Position numbers and translations under genes: made by a program. 64,000 nucleotides of DNA from Streptomyces sp. NRRL S-37 (GTDB lineage: Bacteria; Actinomycetota; Actinomycetes; Streptomycetales; Streptomycetaceae), in assembly GCF_000721605.1 (NCBI RefSeq), contig NZ_JOIZ01000004.1, forward strand, positions 124,001 to 188,000. Reading direction: 5' to 3'. Shown piece by piece: positions 54,913 to 63,613 of the stretch (positions are counted from its first letter, which is position 1; the number at the start of each line of letters is the position of its first letter). A model generated the notes under the pieces. That model had not been told where the DNA came from. It did no database searches and worked only from the letters and a program-made list of their open reading frames with translations.

Positions 54913-57018
54913 GTGATATCCACCGCTATTCGCGTCGCCCGGGTGGGCAGCGCGGCCGAGCTGGCCGCGGCGGTCCTCATGTTGCTGGGCTTCCCCTGCC
55001 TCATGCTGGCCGCGCTCGTCCCGAGCATCCCCGCCTTCGCGGCAGCGGCCGCAGTGACGTACCTGGCGGACCACTATCTGCACCGCAAGGGCAGCTACCT
55101 GGTCAGCCGTCTCAGCAAGGTGCGGGCCGGCCTGTCGATCCGCTTCCTGATCCGACAGCTCCTGCTGATCCTGCTGCTGGCCCGCCTGTCCCTCGCGGAC
55201 AACCTGATCTACTACGGGGCGATCGCCTGCTTCATCGCCTTCTACGGTCTTCAGGCCCCGCACGGCGCGCTCACCACGCTGATCCGCAACCGCCGCCGGA
55301 TGCCGGTCGCCACCCGCAACGTCGACCTGGCCTCCCGCATCCGCATCCCGGACGCGCCGCCGCAGGTGCTGCTGAACCGCGCCGCGGAGAAGATGCTCCA
55401 CCTCGACCTCGCGGCGGTCGTCGGCATACTGCTCGGCGCCTCCCTGGAGTCGGCCGCCGTCGGCTACACCGGTATCGGTGTCACGGTCGCCGCGGGCGTC
55501 CTGTACGTCCTCGCCCTGCTGCCCTACGTACGCGGCCGGAAGACCCCGCCGAGCCCGGAGAAGGTGCTGGACGCGGTCGACGACTGGCTGCGCGAGTACC
55601 GCCCGGAGACCGTGCTGTACTTCTCCGGCTCCAAGGACTCCGCCTACCAGGTCAACATGTGGCTGGAGACCATGGAGCAGCTGGACACCCGTCCGCTGGT
55701 CATCCTGCGCGAGCGGGTCATCCTGCAGAACCTGGCGCCCACCACGGTCCCCGTCGTCTGCGTGCCCGGAGGGGTGCACCTGATGAACATGGACCTGTCC
55801 ACGGTGCGGGTCGCGCTGTACGCGGCGAACGTCGGCAAGAACATCCACATGCTGCGCGTGCCCACCATGAAGCACGTCTTCATCGGCCACGGCGACAGCG
55901 ACAAGCTCGCCAGCGTCAACCCGTACAGCAAGGTCTACGACGAGGTGTGGACGGCCGGCCGCGCGGGCCGCGACCGCTACGCCATCGCCGACGTCGGTGT
56001 CCGCGACGACGACATCGTCGAGGTCGGCCGCCCGCAGCTGGCCCCGATCCAGACCTGGCAGGGCGTCCCCGACGACCGCATGCCGACGGTCCTGTACGCC
56101 CCCACCTGGGAGGGCTGGGACGACAACCCCGGCAACACCTCGATCCTGCTGGCCGGCGAGAACATCGTGAAGAAGCTGGTCAAGGCCGACCCGCCGGTGC
56201 GGGTCCTCTACAAGCCGCACCCCTTCACCGGCACCCGCAGCGCGAAGGCGAAGGCCGCCCACCAGCGGATCACCGCGCTGATCGAGAAGGCCGCCGCCGC
56301 GCGCGCCGCCGATCCGCGCTTCACCGTCGACACGGCCGCCCAGAGCGAGGCCAGGGCCGAGCTGGCCCGCATCGAGGCCCGGCTGGCGGAGCTGACCGGC
56401 GGCACCGACAAGGGCGACGAGGCCGAGGCCTCCCGCGACGGGGTGGCCGACGTGGCCCGGCACGAGGAGACCGCCCGGCTGCGCGCCGAGTGGAACACCG
56501 CGTACTGGCGCTCCGTCCCCGACTGGGAGCACCGCGTCATCACGGGCGCCGAGCCGCGCCTGTACGACTGCTTCAACGTCTCCGACGCGATGGTCTCCGA
56601 CATCTCCAGCGTGGTCTCCGACTTCATCGCCAGCGGCAAGCCGTACGCCGTCACGGACTCCGCCGAACTGGGCGTGGAGGAGTTCAAGCGGCAGAACACG
56701 GCGGTGCGCGCCGCGGTGATCCTGTCCAACGGCGCGAAGGAACTCGACGGGCTGCTCGACGCGGTCCGCGACCCGTCCGCCGACCCGCTGGCCGGGGACC
56801 GGGGGGAGCTCAAGCGCTACCTGCTCGGCCCGGACGAGCCGAAGTCCATCGACCAGTTCAACACCGCGGTCCGGCAGCTCGCGCTGAAGGCCGAGGCGCG
56901 CAACCTCGGCCAGGAGTCCCGGATCACCACCGGCGGCCCCGACGTGGAGCTGGCGGACGCGGTGCCCGTGCCGCGGGTGTCGGCGGCCGGTGAGGCGGAC
57001 GGCGTCGACGCCGTCTGA
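54913..57018 (+). CDS. membrane-anchored polyol-phosphate polymerase (TagF/TarL-like)
   Basis: A 701-residue protein from GTG 54913. The first 200 residues hold four to six hydrophobic helices (AAELAAAVLMLLGFP, LLLILLLARL, LIYYGAIACFIAFYG, LAAVVGILLGAS, VAAGVLYVLALLP). The C-terminal domain is a CDP-glycerol:poly(glycerophosphate) glycerophosphotransferase: His326 (GHGDS), PTWEGWD, His436 (KPHP) and SDISS (562-566), corresponding to the catalytic and CDP-phosphate sites of TagF. It should polymerise CDP-activated ribitol or glycerol onto a lipid-linked linker. An insertion rich in charged residues (about 455-525) splits the catalytic domain. A paralogue lies at 58599-60635. The polyol is inferred from the upstream CDP-ribitol-type gene. 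Confidence 0.88.
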   Translation: MISTAIRVARVGSAAELAAAVLMLLGFPCLMLAALVPSIPAFAAAAAVTYLADHYLHRKGSYLVSRLSKVRAGLSIRFLIRQLLLILLLARLSLADNLIYYGAIACFIAFYGLQAPHGALTTLIRNRRRMPVATRNVDLASRIRIPDAPPQVLLNRAAEKMLHLDLAAVVGILLGASLESAAVGYTGIGVTVAAGVLYVLALLPYVRGRKTPPSPEKVLDAVDDWLREYRPETVLYFSGSKDSAYQVNMWLETMEQLDTRPLVILRERVILQNLAPTTVPVVCVPGGVHLMNMDLSTVRVALYAANVGKNIHMLRVPTMKHVFIGHGDSDKLASVNPYSKVYDEVWTAGRAGRDRYAIADVGVRDDDIVEVGRPQLAPIQTWQGVPDDRMPTVLYAPTWEGWDDNPGNTSILLAGENIVKKLVKADPPVRVLYKPHPFTGTRSAKAKAAHQRITALIEKAAAARAADPRFTVDTAAQSEARAELARIEARLAELTGGTDKGDEAEASRDGVADVARHEETARLRAEWNTAYWRSVPDWEHRVITGAEPRLYDCFNVSDAMVSDISSVVSDFIASGKPYAVTDSAELGVEEFKRQNTAVRAAVILSNGAKELDGLLDAVRDPSADPLAGDRGELKRYLLGPDEPKSIDQFNTAVRQLALKAEARNLGQESRITTGGPDVELADAVPVPRVSAAGEADGVDAV

Positions 57019-57037
57019 CCCGCCCGGCGGGCTCGAC

Positions 57038-57080
57038 AGGGCCCGGTCTTCGAGGAGTTGATCCTCGGGGACCGGGCCCT
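57038..57080 (+). terminator. terminator after the polymerase gene
   Basis: AGGGCCCGGTC (57038-57048) pairs with 57070-57080, with an inner CGAGGA/TCCTCG stem and a TTTCAT tail, 20 bases after the stop. Confidence 0.75.
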
Positions 57081-57223
57081 TTCATATACCCGACGGGGCG
57101 ACGGCGACCCTGTGACGTGGACCACTAAAACAGGCGTCCGAGGCAACCCCCTGCCTCGAACACCCGTCTAACAAGTAGCGAATGAGGCGATACGGGGGGC
57201 CATCCACATGAACAGGGGGAAAC

Positions 57224-58420
57224 GTGACCGTGGCGCAGCCTGATGTCACCGTGATCATCGGGGCGTACGAAGCGATGCCGTATCTGGTCGAGTGCCTCGC
57301 CTCCGTGGAGGCACAGACCATCGGCCCGGAGCGCATCGAGGTCATCGCGGTCGACGACGGCTCGACCGACGGCACGGGGGAGTACCTGGAGGAGTTCGCG
57401 GCCCGTACGCCCCTGCAGGTCACCGTGGTGAGGCAGAAGAACTCGGGCGGCCCCAGCGGCCCGCGCAACGTGGGCCTGGGCAGGGCCACCGGACGCTACG
57501 TCTTCTTCCTGGACGCCGACGACCGGCTGGGCCCCGAGGCTCTGGAACGGATGGTCTCCATGGCCGACCGGGCCGGCACCGATGTCGTCCTGGGCCGGAT
57601 CGAGGGCGTCAACCGGGGCGCGCCGAAGTCCATGTGGGGGAAGACACTGGAGCGGACCGACGTCTACTCCTCCCACATCAAGTTCACGCTCAGCGCGCAG
57701 AAGCTGTTCCGCCGCGCGCTGCTCGACCGGCACGGCATGCGGTTCGACGAGTCCCTGTTCACCGGCGAGGACGCGCTGTTCACCATGGAGGCCTATCTGC
57801 GGGCCGACGGCGTCTCCGTGATCGCCGACTACACCTGCTACTACCTGGTGGGCCGCGACGACGGCAAGCACGTCACCAGGAGCGGCGGCTACACCCTGCG
57901 GTTCGACTCCGCCCGCGCCCTGATGAACCTGATCGCCGGCCTCGTCCCCGAGGGCTCCCGCCGCGACCTGCTCATGGTGCGGCCCTTCACCGTCACCCTG
58001 CTGCCCCAGTTCGGCCCCCGGTTCCTCAAGGACAGCGACGACGTCCGGCGGCGCAAACTGGAGCTGGCGCGGCCGCTGATGGACGTCCACTGGACCGAGG
58101 GCGTCGCCCGGCTGCTGAAGACCGAGGAGCGGCTGCGGCTGCACCTGGTGGCCGGGCAGCGGCTGGAACTCCTCCTGGACGTCCTCCGGTTCGTCCAGGA
58201 GAAGAAGCAGCCGCAGGCCCTGCTGGAGCGCCGGGGCCGCCGCGTCTACTTTGCCTACCCGCACTTCCGCGACCGCGCGGCCGGCATCCCCGACTCCGTG
58301 TACCTGGCCACCCCGCGCGAGGCCCGCGCGGTCCCCGGCCACCGCACGGGCGGCACGGGCTCCGCACTGCGCCGGGTCGCCCGCAGAGCCCGCCGCCTGC
58401 TGACCCCGGCGACGGCCTGA
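57224..58420 (+). CDS. family 2 glycosyltransferase
   Basis: A 398-residue GT-A enzyme from GTG 57224. VTVIIGAYEAMPYL, AVDDGSTDGT (43-52), SGGPSGPRNVGLG and the metal motif DADD (97-100) are intact; the region around GEDALF (about 180) marks the acceptor/catalytic base area. It shares the N-terminal style of the 663-residue enzyme in the rml operon but has a shorter, Arg-rich C-terminus. It is probably a second decorating or linkage transferase for the wall polymer. It has its own promoter region (205 bp gap with a terminator in front) and is convergent with the second polymerase gene. Confidence 0.87.
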   Translation: MTVAQPDVTVIIGAYEAMPYLVECLASVEAQTIGPERIEVIAVDDGSTDGTGEYLEEFAARTPLQVTVVRQKNSGGPSGPRNVGLGRATGRYVFFLDADDRLGPEALERMVSMADRAGTDVVLGRIEGVNRGAPKSMWGKTLERTDVYSSHIKFTLSAQKLFRRALLDRHGMRFDESLFTGEDALFTMEAYLRADGVSVIADYTCYYLVGRDDGKHVTRSGGYTLRFDSARALMNLIAGLVPEGSRRDLLMVRPFTVTLLPQFGPRFLKDSDDVRRRKLELARPLMDVHWTEGVARLLKTEERLRLHLVAGQRLELLLDVLRFVQEKKQPQALLERRGRRVYFAYPHFRDRAAGIPDSVYLATPREARAVPGHRTGGTGSALRRVARRARRLLTPATA

Positions 58421-58429
58421 ACCTTTTTC

Positions 58430-58600
58430 GCCCCCGCCGCCCCTTCCCGTCCCGACCCGGGGCTCCGCCCCAGACCCCGCTCCTCAAACTCCCCCGGAGG
58501 GGCTGGAAGTCAGCCTCTCCGGCGTTTGAGGAGCGGGGGTCCGGGGGCAGCGCCCCCCCCGGGATGGGACGGGTAAGGGCGGCGGGGGCGGAAAACCCCT
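58430..58600. terminator. very large imperfect inverted repeat between convergent genes
   Basis: The left arm (about 58430-58490, running CGCCCCCGCCGCCCCTTCCC to CTCCTCAAAC) is mirrored by the right arm (about 58526-58593, GTTTGAGGAG to GGGCGGCGGGGGCG), with an inner CGGAGGGGCTGG/CCTCTCCG stem. Arms of about 60 bases pair with few mismatches. It must act as a bidirectional terminator; its CTCCTCAAAC/GTTTGAGGAG core is a familiar dispersed element of Streptomyces genomes. Confidence 0.85.
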
Positions 58601-60635
58601 ACGGGATGAGCGTGCCGCGACGCTGGCCGGGAACCTCCGCGGTGAGGCGGCGAGCCGCACGCACCCTGTGCTCCCGCGCCGCCGCGCACAGAGCCTCCGC
58701 CGCCGCCGCGAACCGCTGCTGGGACGTCGGCACGGCCGGCCCCAGCAACCGCCGCTTCAACTCCGCACGGGCGCCCACGAATCCGTCCTTGCCCGGATCA
58801 CGGACCGCCTCCAGCAGCGCCGGCACCCCCGCCGCGTCCGGCGTCAGCACCGTCGCCGCCGCCACCGTCGGGAACGCCGCCCGGAACGCCTCCTCGGGCA
58901 GCCCGCTGGTGTTCGCCACCGCGTACGGCTTCTCGCTCGCCAGGAAGTCGCTGATCACGCTCGACACATCGCTGATCAGCAGGTCGGCGACGTCGAAGCA
59001 GGAGTACAGCTCGGGACGGGCGTCCGTGACGACCTGGTGCTCCCACTCCGGCAGCGACGCCCAGTACGCCTCCTCCCAGGCCGCCTTCGCCCGCGCCACC
59101 GCCTCCGCCCGGCCCGGCTCCGGGGCCGACTGCACCAGCATCCGCTCGACCTGGTCGGCACCCGCCCGGAACGCGGCCGTGGTGAGCCGGTCCAGCTCGG
59201 CGGTGCGGCGCGCCAGTTCTCCCGACGGCGCCGGACGCGCCCCGGACCGCTCCCGGTTCGCCGCCCGGATCAGCTCCCGCATCCGCCGGTCGGCGGCGCC
59301 CGCCCGCGGATCCACCGAGCCGGTCAGCGGGTGCGGCTTGTACAGCAGCCGCACCCCCGGGTCGGCGAGCAGCGCCCGCACCAGGTTCTCACCGGCCGCG
59401 ACCACCGACGTGTTGCCCGGGTTGCCGTCCCAGCCCTCCCAGGTCGGCGCGTACAGCACGGTGGTGTACGCCCCGGCGGGCGGACCCGCGTACGGGCGTA
59501 CGGCGTCCAGCTGCGGGCGCCCGATCTCCACCACGTCCTTGTCCTCGACCCCCACGTCGGCCAGCGCGTACCGCTCGCGCGCCGCCGGACCGGCCACCCA
59601 CACCTCGTCGTACGCCTTCGCGTACGGGTTGCAGGACGACAGCTTGTCGCTCTCGCCGTGGTTGACGAAGGTGTGCTTGATCGTGGGGATGCGCAGCACC
59701 TGGGAGGTCTTGCCGGAGTTCGACGGGTGGATGAGCACCTGGAGCGTGGACTGCTCCAGACGCATCAGCGTGGACACCTTCGGCAGGCACACGACGGGGA
59801 TGTCGGTCGCCGCGATCCTCGGCACCATGAACCGCTCGCGCAGCACGATCACCGGCCGCCCGCCGAGCCCCGCCAGCGGCTCCAGCCACATGTTCGCCTG
59901 GTAGGCGGATGAGGGGCCGCCGGAGAAGTACAGGCCGACCGTGGGCCGGTACTCGGCCAGCCATGCGTCGAACCAGTCGAGCACCTCCTGCTCGCCCGCC
60001 GGACGCCGCCCCGGCAGCAGCCGCAGCAGCAGCGCGCACAGGCCCGCGGCCGTGAGCAGCAGGGCCAGCGCGACACCGGCCGCCGCGTACCGGGCGTCGT
60101 CGGTGACCGCCGTCGCCGTCAGCCCGGCCGTGGCCGGCAGGCCGAACACCAGCAGCCGGTGGCCGGGGCGGCGCAGCAGCACGTGCGGGGCGGGGGACAG
60201 CCGCAGCGCCGAGGCGTCGATGTTGCGGGTCAGCACCGGCAGCGTGCGGGTACGGCGGACCAGCACGGACACCGCCTGGACCGCGCAGTGCAGTGCGTAG
60301 AAGGCCAGCAGCCCGGCGACCAGCGGGGCGTACTGCGTCTCCCGGTGCTGCTCGCCGAGCCGCAGCAGGCCCACCACCAGCAGCAGATCGCGCAGCACAT
60401 GGCGGACGGTGACGTCCGCGTGCGACTTGGCGAACAGCGACACCATGCCGGGCTGCCACCGGTACAGCACACCCTCGACCGCCAGCGACGCGGCGGTCGA
60501 GACGAGCAGCAGCGGCACATGGGGGCGCAGCGCGGCGACGGCCTGCGCGGCGACGGCGGCCGACAGGAGGGCGAGGACGAGCAACTGGGCGGCGGTCCGC
60601 CGCCGGGGGGACGAGGGTTCGGGCACTGCGGTCAC
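58599..60635 (-). CDS. second membrane-anchored polyol-phosphate polymerase (TagF/TarL-like)
   Basis: A 678-residue paralogue of the 54913-57018 protein, from GTG 60635, in the opposite orientation. An N-terminal membrane region of about 205 residues with several helices is followed by a glycerophosphotransferase domain: His326 (NHGES), PTWEGWD, His435 (KPHP), SDVSSV. The catalytic His falls at the same residue number as in the paralogue, so the architecture is conserved. The variable charged insertion (about 450-520) differs in sequence. Two such enzymes can act as primase and polymerase, or make two polymers. The next gene on this strand upstream (pyruvyltransferase) is 111 bp away, and co-transcription is likely. 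Confidence 0.86.
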   Translation of the reverse strand: MTAVPEPSSPRRRTAAQLLVLALLSAAVAAQAVAALRPHVPLLLVSTAASLAVEGVLYRWQPGMVSLFAKSHADVTVRHVLRDLLLVVGLLRLGEQHRETQYAPLVAGLLAFYALHCAVQAVSVLVRRTRTLPVLTRNIDASALRLSPAPHVLLRRPGHRLLVFGLPATAGLTATAVTDDARYAAAGVALALLLTAAGLCALLLRLLPGRRPAGEQEVLDWFDAWLAEYRPTVGLYFSGGPSSAYQANMWLEPLAGLGGRPVIVLRERFMVPRIAATDIPVVCLPKVSTLMRLEQSTLQVLIHPSNSGKTSQVLRIPTIKHTFVNHGESDKLSSCNPYAKAYDEVWVAGPAARERYALADVGVEDKDVVEIGRPQLDAVRPYAGPPAGAYTTVLYAPTWEGWDGNPGNTSVVAAGENLVRALLADPGVRLLYKPHPLTGSVDPRAGAADRRMRELIRAANRERSGARPAPSGELARRTAELDRLTTAAFRAGADQVERMLVQSAPEPGRAEAVARAKAAWEEAYWASLPEWEHQVVTDARPELYSCFDVADLLISDVSSVISDFLASEKPYAVANTSGLPEEAFRAAFPTVAAATVLTPDAAGVPALLEAVRDPGKDGFVGARAELKRRLLGPAVPTSQQRFAAAAEALCAAAREHRVRAARRLTAEVPGQRRGTLIP

Positions 60636-60746
60636 TCCAGGGTCGACGCAGAAGCGGGCGCCCGGGTTAACGCGCGCCCACCTCCGGACGACACGCGGGT
60701 GTCCTCGTCGTGGAGAGTGACCAGGGGTGCTATGGCCCCCGGGATC

Positions 60747-62174
60747 CTACTTCCGGCCTCCCTGCAGCGCCCGGCGCAGGGGAGCGCCCACCACACGGCG
60801 GGCCCGGCGGTACACCGACGTGCTCGCCGGCCCCGCCGCGCCCCCGCGCGCACCGGACCTCGCCCGGTCCAGGTCCCGCCTCAACCGGGTGTTCTCCTGG
60901 GTCAGTTCGTCCACCCGGTTGTTCAGCCAGCCCATGCGGGAGGCGAGGGAAGCGAGGTCGGTGTCGATCCAGGGGCGCACGCCCGGCGGGAAGTCCAGCG
61001 AGCGCAGCCTCTTCTCGAAGGCCGCGCCGCCGTCGCCGTGCGAGAAGGTGTTCTCCAGGCCGTTGCGGTCCAGGAACGCCGTGAACCGCTCGAACCGCTC
61101 GTGGTGGTTGCCCGTGAGCGCACTGAGGTCCGTCTCCTCGTACAGCCGCGCCGGGTCGACGTCCTCGGGCAGCTTGTCGATCCGGCGGTGCGGGATCTCG
61201 AAGTAGCGGCACAGCTCCAGCGTCCGCGAGTCCGCGCACAGTACGGTCGCGGGCGTACCGGCCAGCAGCGCGGCGATGTTGCCGTGGATGCGGGAGCCGA
61301 AGGAGTAGTCGAAGTCCCGCAGGTCGTCGATCCAGGTGACCGGGTCGACGTAGACGCGGGCCTTGTCCTCCCGGTACATCGGGTGGTCGGGATGCGTCGG
61401 CATCGCGGTGACCTTCCCGTTCGGGTCGGACAGGTCCCGCCAGTGCAACTGCTTGGCGTCACTGAGGTTCTGGCCTATGAACCGCAGGTTCGGGTAGCGG
61501 GAGTGGGTGCGCGAGATGATCCGGCCCATGCCGTTCCTGCGCACGGCGCTGTGCGAGCCGTTGATCGCTATGCGCGAGTCGGCGGTCAGCGCCTGCGTCC
61601 GCTTCTGTACGGCGAGTTCCTTGCCGTACATGAACAGCGACGGGCAGCCGATCACCTCGACGTCGCGGAAGCCCATGTCCTTGAGGTACTTCTCGGTGAA
61701 CTCGCCCCGCACGCCGATCGAGGCGCTGCGGTCGAGCACCGCGGAGACGAAGGCGCGCACGGACGGCTCCATCGGCTTCAGCCGGTCCGGGTTGTAGTTC
61801 AGCCCGGTCTGCGCGCCGACCCCGAGGACGACCACGGGGATCCTCAGCCGGCCGATCAGCCGCGTGAGCCGTTTCAGGCCCGGCTCGAAGGACGGGCGGA
61901 AGGCGTTGGCGAGCGGGACGACGAAGGCGTCGTACTCCTCGTTGATGCGTGCCGCCGCGGCCACCTCGGTCCGCATCTCGTTCGAGACCACCTCGGTGCG
62001 GGGCGTCTCGAGGATCTTGTGCGCGGCATCGCTGAAGATCAGGTTGCCGGAGTTGGTGGCGATGACGTCACGGTGGAGGGCCTCCTCCACGGACAGGACG
62101 TCGTAGGGACTCTTCCCCGATCTCAGGAGGATGCGTTTCTTGCCGCGAACGTTGTGTGACACGGCATTCAACAT
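60747..62174 (-). CDS. polysaccharide pyruvyltransferase family protein
   Basis: A 475-residue cytosolic enzyme from ATG 62174. The PS_pyruv_trans fold (about 20-370) is recognised by YDAFVVPLANAFRP, VVVLGVGAQTG, SIGVRGEFTEKYLKDMG, VIGCPSLF and the conserved SRIHG with His297, the residue needed for phosphoenolpyruvate use in characterised homologues. A C-terminal coiled coil (LNNRVDELTQENTRLRRDLDRA, about 415-437) and basic tail follow. It would add a pyruvyl ketal to a sugar in the wall polymer. No good ribosome site precedes the ATG. It is divergent from proB with 178 bp between them and probably leads into the second polymerase gene. Confidence 0.85.
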   Translation of the reverse strand: MLNAVSHNVRGKKRILLRSGKSPYDVLSVEEALHRDVIATNSGNLIFSDAAHKILETPRTEVVSNEMRTEVAAAARINEEYDAFVVPLANAFRPSFEPGLKRLTRLIGRLRIPVVVLGVGAQTGLNYNPDRLKPMEPSVRAFVSAVLDRSASIGVRGEFTEKYLKDMGFRDVEVIGCPSLFMYGKELAVQKRTQALTADSRIAINGSHSAVRRNGMGRIISRTHSRYPNLRFIGQNLSDAKQLHWRDLSDPNGKVTAMPTHPDHPMYREDKARVYVDPVTWIDDLRDFDYSFGSRIHGNIAALLAGTPATVLCADSRTLELCRYFEIPHRRIDKLPEDVDPARLYEETDLSALTGNHHERFERFTAFLDRNGLENTFSHGDGGAAFEKRLRSLDFPPGVRPWIDTDLASLASRMGWLNNRVDELTQENTRLRRDLDRARSGARGGAAGPASTSVYRRARRVVGAPLRRALQGGRK

Positions 62175-62352
62175 ACGTTTGCGGAATATTTGATTTCTAT
62201 GGGTGTCCGGCGCAACCTTTTCACTCGGCGCGGTGCGTGAGTGAACGGTCACGGTGCGCGTGTCCGGAGGCTGGAACGGCCGAGCGCCCGACGATCCGCT
62301 TCGCGTAGATTGCCTGACGGGTGATCGAACGACGTGAGGGACGGGCGGCAGG

Positions 62353-63480
62353 GTGACAGGGGCAAGGCAGGCCGTGGGCGAGGCGCGCAGGATCGTCGTC
62401 AAGGTCGGGTCGTCCTCGCTGACCACCGCGGCGGGCGGGCTGGACGCCGACCGCGTGGACGCGCTCGTCGACGTGCTGGCCAAGACCCGCAGCGGGGGAG
62501 AGCGGGAGATCGTCCTCGTCTCCTCCGGCGCCATCGCCGCCGGACTCGCCCCGCTGGGCCTGCGCCGCCGCCCCCGGGACCTGGCCCGGCAGCAGGCCGC
62601 CGCCAGCGTCGGCCAGGGGCTGCTGGTCGCCCGCTACACCGCCTCCTTCGCGCGCTACGGCGTCCGGGTCGGACAGGTGCTGCTGACCAGCGACGACATG
62701 AGCCGCCGCGCCCACCACCGCAACGCCTCCCGCACCCTCGACAAGCTGCTGGCGATGGGCGCGTTCCCGATCGTCAACGAGAACGACACCGTCGCCACCG
62801 ACGAGATCCGCTTCGGCGACAACGACCGGCTCGCCGCCCTCGTCGCCCACCTGGTCCACGCCGACCTGCTGGTCCTGCTCTCCGACGTGGACGGCGTCTA
62901 CGACGGCGACCCCAGCCGCCCCGGCACCTCCCGCATCGCCGAGGTCAGGGGCCCCGGGGACCTCGCCCACGTCGAGATCGGCAGCGCCGGCAAGGCGGGC
63001 GTCGGCACCGGCGGCATGGTCACCAAGATCGAGGCCGCCTCGATCGCCGCCGCCGCCGGCATCCCGGTGGTGCTGACCAGCGCGGTCCACGCCGCCGACG
63101 CCCTCACCGGCGGCGACACCGGCACCTACTTCCACCCCACCGGACGCCGCTCCGCCGACCGGCTGCTGTGGCTCCAGCACGCCTCCACCCCGCAGGGCTC
63201 CATCACCCTGGACGACGGCGCGGTCCGCGCGGTCGTTCAGGGCCGCAAGTCGCTGCTGCCGGCCGGGATCGCGGGCGTCGAGGGCGAGTTCAGCGCGGGC
63301 GACCCGGTGGAGCTGCGGGACACCGAGGGGCGGGCGGTGGCCCGGGGGCTGGTCAACTTCGACGCCAAGGAGATCCCCCTCCTGATCGGCCGCTCGACCC
63401 ATGAACTCGCCCGGGACCTCGGACCGGAGTACGAACGTGAGGTCGTACACAGGGACGATCTGGTGGTCCTGCATCCGTAA
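62353..63480 (+). CDS. proB: glutamate 5-kinase
   Basis: First step of proline synthesis, 375 residues from GTG 62353. RRIVVKVGSSSLT-type start, LVSSGAIAAGL, NENDTVATDEIRFGDND (about 137-153) and DVDGVYDGDP mark the amino-acid-kinase domain, and residues about 285-365 are a C-terminal PUA domain (DDGAVRAVVQGRKSLLPAGI). PUA-containing forms are usually proline-feedback inhibited. In this gene order proB normally follows obg, so it marks the right border of the wall-polymer insertion. Confidence 0.95.
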   Translation: MTGARQAVGEARRIVVKVGSSSLTTAAGGLDADRVDALVDVLAKTRSGGEREIVLVSSGAIAAGLAPLGLRRRPRDLARQQAAASVGQGLLVARYTASFARYGVRVGQVLLTSDDMSRRAHHRNASRTLDKLLAMGAFPIVNENDTVATDEIRFGDNDRLAALVAHLVHADLLVLLSDVDGVYDGDPSRPGTSRIAEVRGPGDLAHVEIGSAGKAGVGTGGMVTKIEAASIAAAAGIPVVLTSAVHAADALTGGDTGTYFHPTGRRSADRLLWLQHASTPQGSITLDDGAVRAVVQGRKSLLPAGIAGVEGEFSAGDPVELRDTEGRAVARGLVNFDAKEIPLLIGRSTHELARDLGPEYEREVVHRDDLVVLHP

Positions 63481-63613
63481 TGCGCCGAAACGTCCGCCCG
63501 CGGTGGTGGACGTTCCGCGAAAGTGCCCCGCGAGCCACGGCGGCCTGCTCAACTTTGTTGCGAGGACACATCCGCCCGACCACCGGGTGGGTCCGCGCGT
63601 GAAGGAGGCCGTC

